This document shows positions 54,504 through 63,583 of a stretch of DNA of 64,000 nucleotides, in pieces. The position numbers were made by a program, and so were the translations under genes. The stretch is from an uncultured Eubacteriales bacterium. Lineage in GTDB: Bacteria > Bacillota > Clostridia > Oscillospirales > Acutalibacteraceae. Under the pieces are notes generated by a model, which had not been told where the DNA came from, did not search any database, and worked only from the letters and a program-made list of their open reading frames with translations. The stretch is taken from contig CAKSWC010000008.1 of the NCBI GenBank assembly GCA_934511365.1, forward strand, positions 34,143 to 98,142, written 5' to 3'. Each line of letters opens with the position of its first letter. Position 1 is the stretch's first letter.

Positions 54504-55104
54504 CGGCATCACCGAAAAGTTTTTTCAAAAAAGTTCTTCTGTGTTCTTCGCAGATGCCGAATTTTTCAATCATTTCATAATGAAGCTTTGTTCCATATCC
54601 CTTGTGCTTTGCAAAGCAGAACTGCGGATATTTTTCATCAAGTTCTTTCATATATCTGTCCCTTGTAACCTTTGCAAGAATGGACGCAGCAGCGATGGAG
54701 ATGCACTTGGCGTCGCCCTTAACGATTGTGACCTCGTCAATGCCAAGTCCGGGTTTCCTGTTGCCGTCAACAAGAGCAAGGTCAGGCTCGGTTTCAAGGC
54801 CGTTCACTGCCCTTCTCATTGCAAGAAATGTTGCCTGAAGAATATTAATTTCATCAATTTCTTTTGAGCTTGCCATTGCAACTGAATATGCAACAGCCTT
54901 TTCTTTGATAACATCAAACAAGGCTTCTCGCTTTTTTTCGCTAAGTTTTTTTGAATCATTGATTCCCTCAATTTCGCAGTCAAGAGGAAGAACAACTGCC
55001 GCCGCGCAGACCGGTCCGCACAAAGGGCCGCGTCCGGCCTCATCTATTCCGCAAATGAGCTTGTAGCCTTTATTATAATATTCCTTTTCAATATCGTAGT
55101 TCAT
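54496..55104 (-). CDS. rnhB: Ribonuclease HII
   Basis: RNase HII removes single ribonucleotides and RNA primers from DNA. The 202-residue protein has Asp21-Glu22 in CGIDEAGRGPLCGPV, the glycine-rich motif and YMKELDEKYP with the typical GYGTKLH near the end. GAGGAAG precedes the ATG. It forms an overlapping unit with yraN and the dipeptidase gene. Confidence 0.96.
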   Translation of the reverse strand: MNYDIEKEYYNKGYKLICGIDEAGRGPLCGPVCAAAVVLPLDCEIEGINDSKKLSEKKREALFDVIKEKAVAYSVAMASSKEIDEINILQATFLAMRRAVNGLETEPDLALVDGNRKPGLGIDEVTIVKGDAKCISIAAASILAKVTRDRYMKELDEKYPQFCFAKHKGYGTKLHYEMIEKFGICEEHRRTFLKKLFGDADE

Positions 55105-55144
55105 GATTACTTCCTCATATGTATAATAATCTTGTGTTTTATAT

Positions 55145-55176
55145 TAAAAAAGCGGCAGGAAAAAGACCCTGCCGCT
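55145..55176 (-). terminator. Terminator of the small P-loop gene
   Basis: AGCGGCAGG (55176-55168) and CCTGCCGCT (55159-55151) on the minus strand form a perfect 9-bp stem followed by six T. Confidence 0.85.
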
Positions 55177-55190
55177 ATGTTTAGCAAAAC

Positions 55191-55607
55191 TCAGATAACT
55201 TTGCAGAAATTGAAAATCGAAGCCGGAAGTTCTTCTCTGTCCGCTGAAACGGTGAAAATGAACTTCTTATCCTGCGCTTCGGCAAGTTCATAAACATCCT
55301 CAAGGAACTTTGCAAGCTCGTTGTAATCTCTTCCGCCGATTCTGAGGGTAGCGTCAACAAGAATATCGGTAATGTCATAATTGCCGGCGCAAACGCCTGC
55401 AAGAAAACCGTAAAATGCATGATAGCCCTTTATTTCAAAATCATCGGTGGCAATGAGTCTTGCGCGACGATCAATGTCAAAAGTGAGTTTGGTTTCCTTT
55501 TCGACACAAACAACATTGCCCTTTGAGGTTTCGATCGCTTCGTTCAAGCAAGTAATGAGATGTTTGGTTTTTCCGGAGCCTTTGTGTCCTAAGATAAGAG
55601 AAATCAT
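55191..55607 (-). CDS. Small P-loop ATP-binding protein of unknown function
   Basis: The 138-residue soluble protein has a clear Walker A, GHKGSGKT (7-14), and a possible Walker B-type strand FIFTVSAD near the C-terminus. Between them is VCVEKETKLTFDIDRRARLI. It is too short for a full AAA or kinase core. It is a single gene with its own ribosome site (GGAGG) and terminator, downstream of pgi. I do not recognise a characterised family. Confidence 0.7.
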   Translation of the reverse strand: MISLILGHKGSGKTKHLITCLNEAIETSKGNVVCVEKETKLTFDIDRRARLIATDDFEIKGYHAFYGFLAGVCAGNYDITDILVDATLRIGGRDYNELAKFLEDVYELAEAQDKKFIFTVSADREELPASIFNFCKVI

Positions 55608-55666
55608 GAATAATTTCCTCCTTTATATAATTTCCACTTCCGTGGATTTTTTACATCATTATTGTA

Positions 55667-57007
55667 TCACATTGAAAGCCTTTGTTCAAGTGTTTCTTTT
55701 TCTTTTTCATAGCCTGGTTTTCCAAGCAGAGCAAACATATTTTTCTTGTAGCTTTCAACACCGGGCTGATCAAACGGATTGATTCCGAGAACATAGCCTG
55801 AAATGGCGCAGGCTTTTTCAAGGAAATAGATAAGGTATCCGAGGTTTTCCTCATCCATTGCATCAACGTCAAGAACGATGTTAGGAACGCCGCCGTCATT
55901 ATGGGCGAGAATCGTGCCCTCAAAAGCCTTTCTGTTAACAAAAGCCATTGTCTTTCCGGCAAGGAAGTTGAGGCCGTCAATGTTTCCGGCTTCCTCCTTG
56001 ATAACAATTTCCTTCTGCGGCTTTTCAAAGTTGAAAACAGTTTCAAACATGATGCGCTCGCCCTGCTGAATATACTGGCCAAGAGAATGGAGATCGGTTG
56101 AAAAAACAGCGGAGGTTGGGAAAAGGCCCTTGCCCTCTTTGCCCTCGCTCTCGCCAAAGAGCTGTTTAATCCATTCATTCATCATGGTAAAGCACGGCTC
56201 ATATGAAACAAACATCTCGGTAGCCTTGCCTTTGTTATAAAGAGCGTTTCTGATTGCAACATATTTATAGCAGTCATTCTCATTGATTGAGTCAGACATA
56301 AGCTCTTTTCTTGCTTTTGCCGCACCGCTCATGAGTGCATCAATATCAATACCGGCGGCGGCAATCGGAAGAAGGCCAACGGCTGTGAGAACAGAATATC
56401 TTCCGCCGACATCATCGGGAACAACAAATGTTTCATAACCTTCGCTGTCCGCAAGCGACTTAAGGGTACCTTTCGCCTTATCGGTTGTTACAAAAATTCT
56501 GTCTGCCGCGCCTTTCTCGCCGTATTTATTGATGAGCATTTCGCGGAAAATACGGAATGCTATTGCAGGCTCGGTTGTTGTTCCGGATTTTGAAATAACA
56601 TTGACGGAAAAATCTTTTCCGTTGCAAATTTCAATCAGTTCGGAAAGAGCCGTTGAACTAATGCTGTTGCCGGAAAAATAGATTGCCGGAGTACCGTTTC
56701 TCAATGCATTGTGGTTCTGTGATTTGATGAATTCAATAACCGCTCTTGCACCGAGGTATGAGCCTCCGATACCGATGACGATGAGAATATCACTGTTTGA
56801 CGCAATCTTCTTTGCGGCGGTCTTTATGCGGGCAAATTCCTCTTTATCGTAATCAACCGGAAGGTCAACCCAGCCCGTGAAATCGCTGCCTGCTCCGGTT
56901 TTTTCGTGGAGCATTTTATGGGCTGCCTTAATTTTTTCAGAATATGAATCAATTTCCGAATCCGTCAAAAAAGAGGAAACGTACTTTTCCGTTAATTTTA
57001 CTGACAT
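55667..57007 (-). CDS. pgi: Glucose-6-phosphate isomerase
   Basis: Pgi interconverts glucose-6-phosphate and fructose-6-phosphate. The 446-residue length is that of the shorter Gram-positive enzyme. Sugar-phosphate binding motifs are visible in VIGIGGSYLGARAV and VISKSGTTTEPAIAF; GRYSVLTAVGLLP and the C-terminal NPFDQPGVESYKKNMF are family signatures. AGGAGG precedes the ATG, and a near-consensus promoter lies upstream. Confidence 0.97.
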   Translation of the reverse strand: MSVKLTEKYVSSFLTDSEIDSYSEKIKAAHKMLHEKTGAGSDFTGWVDLPVDYDKEEFARIKTAAKKIASNSDILIVIGIGGSYLGARAVIEFIKSQNHNALRNGTPAIYFSGNSISSTALSELIEICNGKDFSVNVISKSGTTTEPAIAFRIFREMLINKYGEKGAADRIFVTTDKAKGTLKSLADSEGYETFVVPDDVGGRYSVLTAVGLLPIAAAGIDIDALMSGAAKARKELMSDSINENDCYKYVAIRNALYNKGKATEMFVSYEPCFTMMNEWIKQLFGESEGKEGKGLFPTSAVFSTDLHSLGQYIQQGERIMFETVFNFEKPQKEIVIKEEAGNIDGLNFLAGKTMAFVNRKAFEGTILAHNDGGVPNIVLDVDAMDEENLGYLIYFLEKACAISGYVLGINPFDQPGVESYKKNMFALLGKPGYEKEKETLEQRLSM

Positions 57008-57048
57008 TTTGAATCCTCCTGTGCCATGGAAAAATGTGGTATTTTTAT

Positions 57049-57077
57049 ATTTTAATACATCTTCAAAAATTTGTCAA
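57049..57077 (-). promoter_or_regulatory. Promoter of pgi
   Basis: On the minus strand TTGACA (57077-57072), 17 bases and TAAAAT (57054-57049), 41 bases before the start codon. Confidence 0.8.
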
Positions 57078-57144
57078 CTTATATTTGTTATTATGCCCAC
57101 TTAAACCGCCGTAAATCAAATAACACTACCCTTGGTAAGCCAAA

Positions 57145-58302
57145 CTATGCTCTAACACTCAATGCTCTGAGCAGTCTGAGCAACATATCGCCAAAGTTAA
57201 TTTTGCGTATTTCAACCGGAGAAACAATATTATAGCTTGCAATGCTCTTTCCGTCAATTTCAAAATCAAGAGTGCCGAGCACCTGGCCCTTTTCAACCGG
57301 AGCTTCAACGCTAAGCGCAAGGCTGATTTTCGGCTGAATTTTGGCTCCTGTTCCCGTTTCAAGAGTCATTGGAAGGACCTTTTCAACCTGCGGCGCAACA
57401 GATGACTCTATTCCTTTAATAACCGTCACATCCGTAATAAGACTGCTGTCAAACTTCGGAGTCACGGTCTCATAATTTGCAAACCCCCAGTTAAGAAGTG
57501 CCTTTGCGCCCTCGAAACGGTCAGTGCTGTTTTCCGCGCCGAGGATAACGGCAATAAGGTGGAGGTCTTTGCGCATTGCGCTTGCGCTGATGCAATGTCC
57601 GGCTTTTGATGTTGTTCCGGTTTTGAGTCCGGTGGTGCCTTTATAAAAGCGAACAAGTTTGTTAGTGTTAACAAGTTCGGTTGCGCCGGAACGCAGCGAA
57701 TCCATCCAAACGGTTGTGTAATTCTGAATGCGTTCATGGCTGAGAAGCGCACGAGACATGAGTGCAATGTCATATGCGCTCGTCAGATGATTTTTTGTGT
57801 CATCATCGAGGCCGGTGCAGTTTTCAAAATTTGTATCGTTCATTCCAAGTTCTTTTGCTTTTGCGTTCATAAGCTTAACAAAGCCCTCCTCGCTTCCGGC
57901 AATATGCTCGGCAAGAGCGGTGCAGGCATCGTTGGCACTTCCGATTGCTGAGGCGCGCAAAAGTTCATCAACAGTCATTGTTTCTCCCTCTTTGAGCCAA
58001 ATTTGCGAGCCGCCTTTTCCGGCCGCAGCGGTGCTTGCCGTAACTTTATCCTCTAGGGAGAGTTTTCCGCTGTCAATTTTTTCTATGACAAGAAGAAGCG
58101 TCATTATTTTTGTGACCGATGCCGGATACAGTCTTTCATGCTCATTTTTTCCAAGCAACAATTTTCCGTTTGAAATGTCCATCAGAGCATAGCTTTTAGC
58201 TTTGACATTGAGCTTTTCCTCATCGTTTTCTGAAAAAACAGGAAAGCACACAACTGCTCCTATCGTCAGAATACAAAGCAAAAATGAAAATATTCTCTTC
58301 AT
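57145..58302 (-). CDS. dacF: D-alanyl-D-alanine carboxypeptidase (DacF/DacA type)
   Basis: This penicillin-binding protein trims the terminal D-Ala of peptidoglycan stems. The 385-residue product has a signal peptide (1-25), the active-site tetrad Ser62-VT-Lys65 in PASVTKIM, Ser122-Ala-Asn124 and Lys227-Thr-Gly, then a PBP5-like beta domain and a short amphipathic C-terminal anchor (about 365-385). GAGGAGA precedes the ATG. Whether it is the vegetative or the sporulation-specific enzyme cannot be told. Confidence 0.93.
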   Translation of the reverse strand: MKRIFSFLLCILTIGAVVCFPVFSENDEEKLNVKAKSYALMDISNGKLLLGKNEHERLYPASVTKIMTLLLVIEKIDSGKLSLEDKVTASTAAAGKGGSQIWLKEGETMTVDELLRASAIGSANDACTALAEHIAGSEEGFVKLMNAKAKELGMNDTNFENCTGLDDDTKNHLTSAYDIALMSRALLSHERIQNYTTVWMDSLRSGATELVNTNKLVRFYKGTTGLKTGTTSKAGHCISASAMRKDLHLIAVILGAENSTDRFEGAKALLNWGFANYETVTPKFDSSLITDVTVIKGIESSVAPQVEKVLPMTLETGTGAKIQPKISLALSVEAPVEKGQVLGTLDFEIDGKSIASYNIVSPVEIRKINFGDMLLRLLRALSVRA

Positions 58303-58357
58303 AGTATCATCTCCTCACAATTATATATGACCGACAAAAGAAAATTAAAACAAAATA

Positions 58358-58386
58358 TTGAAAACCGCAGCCGTTTGATTTATAAT
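58358..58386 (+). promoter_or_regulatory. Promoter of mtaB
   Basis: TTGAAA (58358-58363), 17 bases and TATAAT (58381-58386), 41 bases before the start codon. Confidence 0.8.
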
Positions 58387-58427
58387 ATTTTGAATACCGT
58401 TTATGAATCATTTTTGCGAGGTTAACC

Positions 58428-59726
58428 ATGAAAGTATCTTTTTATACGCTCGGCTGCAAGGTCAATCAATATGAAAGTCAGTCTTTGAGCGAGCTTCTCA
58501 ATAAATTCGGCTATGAAACAGTCGGAAAGGATGAAAACGCAGACGTCTATATTATCAACTCCTGCACCGTCACGGCAGAATCGGACAGAAAGACCCGCCA
58601 GGCTGTGCGCCGCTTTAAAAGGAACAATCCGGACGCCGTTGTTGTTTTGACCGGGTGTATGCCGCAAGCTTACCCAAAAGACGCTCAGGCTCTTGTTCAA
58701 GCAGATATTGTTATCGGCAACAAAAGCAATGCAGATTTACCGGAAATTCTTGAAAATTACTTCAGAAACAGGGAAAGAACCGTGCTCACCTCTCAGCACG
58801 AAAAAGGCGAATCGTTCTCGTCATGTTCAATTTCATCTTTTGATGAACGAACAAGGGCGTATGTTAAAATTCAGGACGGCTGCAACCGCTTTTGTTCATA
58901 CTGCATTATACCCGTTGCACGCGGCCGCGTGCGCTCAAAACCGCTTTCACAGCTCAAAACAGAGCTTGAAGGGCTTTCGGCGGCCGGTTACAAAGAGGTT
59001 GTTCTGGTTGGAATCAATCTTTCTGCTTACGGTCAGGATCTCAATGAAAAATTCTGCGATGCCGTTGAGCTTGCCTGTTCGATTGACGGAATTGAACGGG
59101 TTAGACTTGGTTCGCTTGAGCCGGATCACCTGACGGACGAGGTTGTTGAAAGGCTTTCAAAATGCAAAAAGCTTTGTCCGCAATTTCATATTTCGCTCCA
59201 AAGCGGATGTAACAAAACGCTTAAAAGCATGAACAGGCATTATACAACTGATGAATACCGCTCGCTCTGCAGCAGTCTGCGCACTCATTTTAAAGACTGC
59301 ACACTCACAACAGATGTTATGGTGGGTTTCTGCGGCGAAAGTGAAGAAGATTTTGAAGAAAGTCTGAGGTTTGTTAAAGAAATCGGATTTGAAAAGGTTC
59401 ACGTTTTCCCTTACTCCGTCAGGGTCGGAACAAAGGCGGAAAAAATGGACGGCCATCTTCCGAAGGCCATCAAGGAAAAACGAGCGGCAATCATGATTTC
59501 CGAGTGCGAAAAAATGCGAGATAGCTTTTTGAAGTCACAAATAGGAAAGACCGTTAATGTCCTTTTTGAAAGCAAAGAAAAGGACGGAATGATTCTCGGT
59601 CATACAGCCAACTACACTCCGGTAAAGGTTTACGGTGGTCATGAACTTTGCGGAAAATTTTCAAACGTAAAAGTCACCGGCACAGGCAATGACTGCTGCA
59701 CCGGCGAAATAATAATCAATGATTAA
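58428..59726 (+). CDS. mtaB: tRNA (t6A37) methylthiotransferase MtaB
   Basis: MtaB is a radical SAM enzyme that adds a methylthio group to t6A37. The 432-residue protein starts MKVSFYTLGCKVNQYES, which is MtaB-specific rather than MiaB. It has the N-terminal cluster cysteines 10, 46 and 77, the radical SAM triad 152, 156 and 159 (GCNRFCSYC), and a short TRAM domain at the end. GAGG lies just upstream of the ATG. Its 3' end overlaps the convergent tmcAL gene by four bases. Confidence 0.94.
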   Translation: MKVSFYTLGCKVNQYESQSLSELLNKFGYETVGKDENADVYIINSCTVTAESDRKTRQAVRRFKRNNPDAVVVLTGCMPQAYPKDAQALVQADIVIGNKSNADLPEILENYFRNRERTVLTSQHEKGESFSSCSISSFDERTRAYVKIQDGCNRFCSYCIIPVARGRVRSKPLSQLKTELEGLSAAGYKEVVLVGINLSAYGQDLNEKFCDAVELACSIDGIERVRLGSLEPDHLTDEVVERLSKCKKLCPQFHISLQSGCNKTLKSMNRHYTTDEYRSLCSSLRTHFKDCTLTTDVMVGFCGESEEDFEESLRFVKEIGFEKVHVFPYSVRVGTKAEKMDGHLPKAIKEKRAAIMISECEKMRDSFLKSQIGKTVNVLFESKEKDGMILGHTANYTPVKVYGGHELCGKFSNVKVTGTGNDCCTGEIIIND

Positions 59727-60910
59727 CTATGAAGCACAAATATCGGGCTTGTTTGTTCACGCGAACAGCCCGGTATTTTTTTTGAAAAAAGCGAGAAGTT
59801 GTCTGTGCATTCACACTCAAGCTCATAAATGGCTTTTGCGTTTTTTTCAAGCTTGTCAGCGTCAGCTTTTTTGGCTATAACCGGAAGGCTTATATTCCGT
59901 TCTCTTAAAATTTCAAAGCCTTTTTTGTTTACAGCAAGTATTTTAACATATGGCGGGCGTTCTTTCGCCATATCTTTTGGTATCTTTAAAAAACATGAAA
60001 GCACAGCACGTCTGACAGCGGCTTCGGTAATGCATTTTACCTTGACTTGTTTGATCAATTCAGGCATTGTCTGAGCTGTGCGCGAAGCAGAATAAAGACG
60101 CTGAGCAAGTCCGTTTTCATTGAAAATATACTTTTTTATTTCATCAAGCGTCATTCGGCGCAAAACGGCCAAAACAGCGCGGCCTGCGTTTTCAAAGGAG
60201 CACGGGAAAAGTCCGTTTTCCTCCTCTCGGGCAAGCAGTGAAAACATTTCCGGCGGCAGATAGTTTTTCATCGCTTCGGCATTAGAAAGCCCTCTCAATG
60301 CGCTCGCGCTTGCAATATTGCTTGATGGAAGAAAGCAATCATTATGCCCTGCACTTTTTCTTTTGACAGCCAAAAGTTCAAATCCGGCTGAAAGTTTTTC
60401 TCTTTGCCGGATGTATTCAACGGCCAGAGTATTGTTGGGCGCGGACAGAATTTCAGCTGCCGCTTTTCCAAATTCCTTTTCAACACTTTTTTGAAGTGCG
60501 GACGGATATGTATTTCCTAAAGAAACGAGAGTGCGCACCGACTGAGAAATTGATGGCGAATCAACGGCAAGGGCTGTTTTTTCAAGCAGAGATATGTCAT
60601 CGGTTTCGCAACCGAAAGAGAGAAAATCAATCCCGAGCGCCGTAAGAATAGAGATACCTCCCCTTGCAAAATCCTCGGCGCCGGAGCATGCCCACGGAGT
60701 CGGAATTTCAACAACAAGATCCGCCCCGGCCAGAACTGCGGCCTTTGCGCGAATAAACTTATCGGCACAGGCGCAGTCGCCGCGCTGAACAAAGTTACCA
60801 CTCATTGCGCAAACAATGTGTGTTGCTCCGCTTTTTCGTGTTTGTTCAAGATGATACAGGTGTCCGTTGTGAAACGGATTATATTCGCTGATTATTCCCG
60901 CAAGCTTCAT
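59723..60910 (-). CDS. tmcAL: tRNA(Met) cytidine acetate ligase
   Basis: TmcAL (YlbM) makes N4-acetylcytidine at C34 of elongator tRNA-Met from acetate and ATP. The 395-residue product has the nucleotidyltransferase-like start ISEYNPFHNGHLYHL with the HNGH motif (14-17), SGNFVQRGDCA, and EIPTPWACSGAEDFA. AAGGAGG precedes the ATG. It ends tail-to-tail with mtaB with no terminator between them. Confidence 0.94.
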   Translation of the reverse strand: MKLAGIISEYNPFHNGHLYHLEQTRKSGATHIVCAMSGNFVQRGDCACADKFIRAKAAVLAGADLVVEIPTPWACSGAEDFARGGISILTALGIDFLSFGCETDDISLLEKTALAVDSPSISQSVRTLVSLGNTYPSALQKSVEKEFGKAAAEILSAPNNTLAVEYIRQREKLSAGFELLAVKRKSAGHNDCFLPSSNIASASALRGLSNAEAMKNYLPPEMFSLLAREEENGLFPCSFENAGRAVLAVLRRMTLDEIKKYIFNENGLAQRLYSASRTAQTMPELIKQVKVKCITEAAVRRAVLSCFLKIPKDMAKERPPYVKILAVNKKGFEILRERNISLPVIAKKADADKLEKNAKAIYELECECTDNFSLFSKKIPGCSREQTSPIFVLHS

Positions 60911-60979
60911 ATTCTCGCCTCCTTTTTTATTATTTTAAATTAGAGACTTCGGCTTGTCAAGCCCGAAAGCCGCAAAAAC

Positions 60980-61186
60980 GGGGCTGTCGCATTAAGACAA
61001 TCTCAAATATGAGAAAAAACAACCGGGCGACCCGAAGAAGGGTTGCCCGGCAGTTGCTTTCGTAGTATAATTCAGTTGCAGAAAAGCCATACAGAAAGCA
61101 GTGGAATTGTACTATGTAGCAGTGAAATTGTACTATGTTTAGAAACAGAAATCAAGTAGTTTTACCGTTGGAAATTGAAAAAATTT
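60980..61186 (+). mobile_element. Truncated left end of an IS1182-like element, copy B
   Basis: The sequence matches the left end of copy A (45159-45341), from GGGGCTGTCGCA to the coding start MFRNRNQVVLPLEIEKI at 61135. It breaks off at about 61186 and no right end is present. The shared hairpin is at 61023-61050. A 21-base tandem duplication occurs only here (61097-61117 and 61118-61138, one mismatch). Confidence 0.75.
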
Positions 61187-61214
61187 GTAAAGTCGTCAAT
61201 GATAGGTGACACTA

Positions 61215-61440
61215 TTACTCAAAAAAATATGATGTCATTAAATATTGCTTTCGGAACCCGAGAAAAATATCTTTAAGCAGGGCGTAGCCACCGCTGGTAT
61301 AGCCCTCATTATATACGCAGCATATAGAGCTGGAGCTATAATAAGGAGAACGAAGCGTCCAACATGAATAATGACTGTAATAAACCCTAAGGCCCTGACT
61401 CTTAGCATAGTCTGTGCCGGACGCCTTTCTTGCTGCATCA
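61215..61440 (-). pseudogene. DUF6273-type protein, C-terminal fragment
   Basis: The minus strand encodes TDYAKSQGLRVYYSHYSCW, LRSPYYSSSSICCVYNEGY and GFR, recognisable as the WLRSP...GFRP end of DUF6273 repeat-containing surface or phage-like proteins. The normal GFRPAL ending is lost after GFR, and the N-terminal bulk is missing. It is a stranded fragment between insertion-sequence and recombinase remains. Confidence 0.55.
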
Positions 61441-61928
61441 TAAGCCGATTCCGATGAACTGGAATGCCACGCCAGAACCATTAACGAGCTAGTCCATCAG
61501 GATGCTGTCGTCAAGGCAATCAATCAGATGCTTGGAGACAAAAGTAGCTATCAGACACAGCTACAGCTAAACATTGCTTCAGTCATTCGAGCTTCGCAAG
61601 CAACTTCCGTTGAGAACATCGACGAGAAGCTAATGGCCTTGCAGCAGGAACTCATCCAGAAAGCCCGAGCAAAGAAGCCTATGACGAAAATTCCGATGAA
61701 ATATTCAGGCTTCGGGAACTGCGCCAGAAGACCACCGTCGATACCGCCGCAAGGGACGAACAAATAAAGCGAATCAATGACCTGCAGGATTATATCGCAC
61801 AGCAGACTACCCACCTTACAGAATTCGATGAAGCACTGGTGCGACGCTGGATCAAGCAGATCACCATCTGGGATGACCGCATCACCGTCGAACTTAAGTC
61901 CGGTGTTAGTATCGATATGGATGCATAA
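61441..61928 (+). pseudogene. Large serine recombinase, 3' remnant
   Basis: Two frames joined at about 61668 read as the C-terminal part of a clostridial transposon/ICE-type serine recombinase. The first has INELVHQDAVVKAINQMLGD; the second has LRELRQKTTVDTAARDEQI, FDEALVRRWIKQITIWDD and the terminal VELKSGVSIDMDA with its stop at 61926-61928. The catalytic resolvase domain is absent. A coiled-coil-rich charged stretch precedes the end, as usual for the family. It is not functional. Confidence 0.7.
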
Positions 61929-61944
61929 GTTCCATAGATGCACG

Positions 61945-61991
61945 AAGGCTCCTCACCACTGGATAGTTTCCGGTGATTGGGAGCCTTTTTT
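61945..61991 (+). terminator. Terminator after the recombinase remnant
   Basis: AAGGCTCC (61945-61952) pairs with GGAGCCTT (61980-61987), with an inner CACC/GGTG, followed by a T-run. Confidence 0.7.
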
Positions 61992-63583
61992 CATTCTGGC
62001 ATTGAACCAAAGCAAATTGCTGGAATATTGAAAGTGAATCCGCCATACGTTATAGTCTGGTATGTTATTGATGTATCTTCAGGAAGACTTTCTTCGTACT
62101 CATGATTTCGAATAATATGAAATACCGAAGCTGGTGATTTGCTGCCAAATAATTCCTTTAATTTCTTTAAATCGATTACCGGAACATACTTATTCTGTGT
62201 TCTAATATTATGTCTCGCAACAACGCAGCAAAATAAATCTACATCATCACAATCATCAACTTGAAACACATTTTTCATAAATGTTCTTTTATCCTTCATA
62301 GCATATGCCATAATTTGTGATGACTGTTCGCAGCCATGAGTAATATCATCTTCTCTTGCATATACTTCTTTAGAAGAATCTGCAGCCATAAACCATTTTA
62401 ATTCACATAGTAATACTGCATTAGAATTAGGCTCATAAACACCTAAATCTATATCTGGCAATCGTCCTTCTAAATTTCTATGCTTTACGATCATGAGATT
62501 TGAATGATTTTTCAATATCTCTTCAATTTCTTCCACCATTAAGTTCTCTAAATCGTTAACTTCCTTGGAATGCTCAAAATCCGTCTTAGAGCTGACTACA
62601 GATAATAAATTTCTCTCTGGCCTGGAACCTACAAATAATATTGGCGCTATAACCATAATACTTCCGGGCATAACTACTATCGGCTGATACATAATGTCGA
62701 CATTCTTTTTTTCAGGTTCAAACGTAATATACTCAAGTATATTTTTGATCACATTTTTATCTATACTCGTCATGGATTCAACATAACTTATAATATTATC
62801 CATCGGTTGTATTATCGTACTATTTTTTAGTCTAATCAGGGCATCCTGTATTGTCAAACTACTAAAAAGGCGTATGTATGATACGGTTGCTAATGCAATC
62901 CAAACCTTCCTGTATTCTTCTAACGAAAACAAGTCAAATTTCCATGAAGATGGAAGCGTTTTTGTAACCTCCCATTGCTTTGAAGCAATCTCAGAAAAAG
63001 CATCAATTACCTCTCTTGTCAGATCATAGCATAACTCTTCATCCTGTATCGAAATACGCTCTTTTAATTTTTCGTAGGCTGACGATATTTTTATAGGATT
63101 CACAACTTCCATAAATCCTTTAATCCCAATTTGACTTGTTTCTCTCAAAATGTCATTCCATGCGGACTTATTTCCGTTTTCTGGAAAATCAAACGTAACA
63201 TTATTTTCTTCTACACTAGCTGTTAATCGTTTTCTTGAGTACGAAATATATCCACTGCATATAACTGAATATGGCAATGCATAATCATTTATAAGTGAAG
63301 CACAATTCTCATACCTGCTCTCTTCAATTCTCGAATTAATTGGAACTTCCGAAGAACTAAGAGAGCTATTATGCACCCAGTTTAAGGCTTGATTTAATGC
63401 ATCCATATAATCCGTTATTTTTTTCAAAGAAAATGGATTTAACATACTTCCAATTATCGCCAAAGAACATAAATCTTCAAATGTCGCAAGTAAATCATAT
63501 GCCATCTGTTGCTTTGTTCCAGTAAACGCCGGATGTTTTTCATGAAACGTATCAATTATTTTTTCTATATCTCTAATATCCAT
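61991..63583 (-). CDS. Unknown 530-residue protein with PD-(D/E)XK nuclease-like signature
   Basis: I do not recognise a named family. Residues 375-400 show LPDIDLGVYEP followed by VLLCELKWF, giving Asp377/Asp379 and Glu394-x-Lys396, the spacing and strand pattern of a PD-(D/E)XK nuclease core; a Gln-rich helix (CEQSSQIMAYAM) follows. The N-terminal 300 residues look helical and without motif; there are no membrane segments. The gene is visibly A+T-richer than the surrounding chromosome and uses many AGA and ATA codons. It is a single gene between recombinase debris and the window edge, which suggests an accessory, possibly defensive, role. AGGAGG and GGTGG lie upstream of the ATG. Confidence 0.75.
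   Translation of the reverse strand: MDIRDIEKIIDTFHEKHPAFTGTKQQMAYDLLATFEDLCSLAIIGSMLNPFSLKKITDYMDALNQALNWVHNSSLSSSEVPINSRIEESRYENCASLINDYALPYSVICSGYISYSRKRLTASVEENNVTFDFPENGNKSAWNDILRETSQIGIKGFMEVVNPIKISSAYEKLKERISIQDEELCYDLTREVIDAFSEIASKQWEVTKTLPSSWKFDLFSLEEYRKVWIALATVSYIRLFSSLTIQDALIRLKNSTIIQPMDNIISYVESMTSIDKNVIKNILEYITFEPEKKNVDIMYQPIVVMPGSIMVIAPILFVGSRPERNLLSVVSSKTDFEHSKEVNDLENLMVEEIEEILKNHSNLMIVKHRNLEGRLPDIDLGVYEPNSNAVLLCELKWFMAADSSKEVYAREDDITHGCEQSSQIMAYAMKDKRTFMKNVFQVDDCDDVDLFCCVVARHNIRTQNKYVPVIDLKKLKELFGSKSPASVFHIIRNHEYEESLPEDTSITYQTITYGGFTFNIPAICFGSMPE

Noticed and set aside
61215..61481. Intact small protein on the minus strand
   Set aside because: Only the part below about 61440 has a recognisable DUF6273 end; the first residues read antisense through the recombinase remnant, so it is a chimera of debris.
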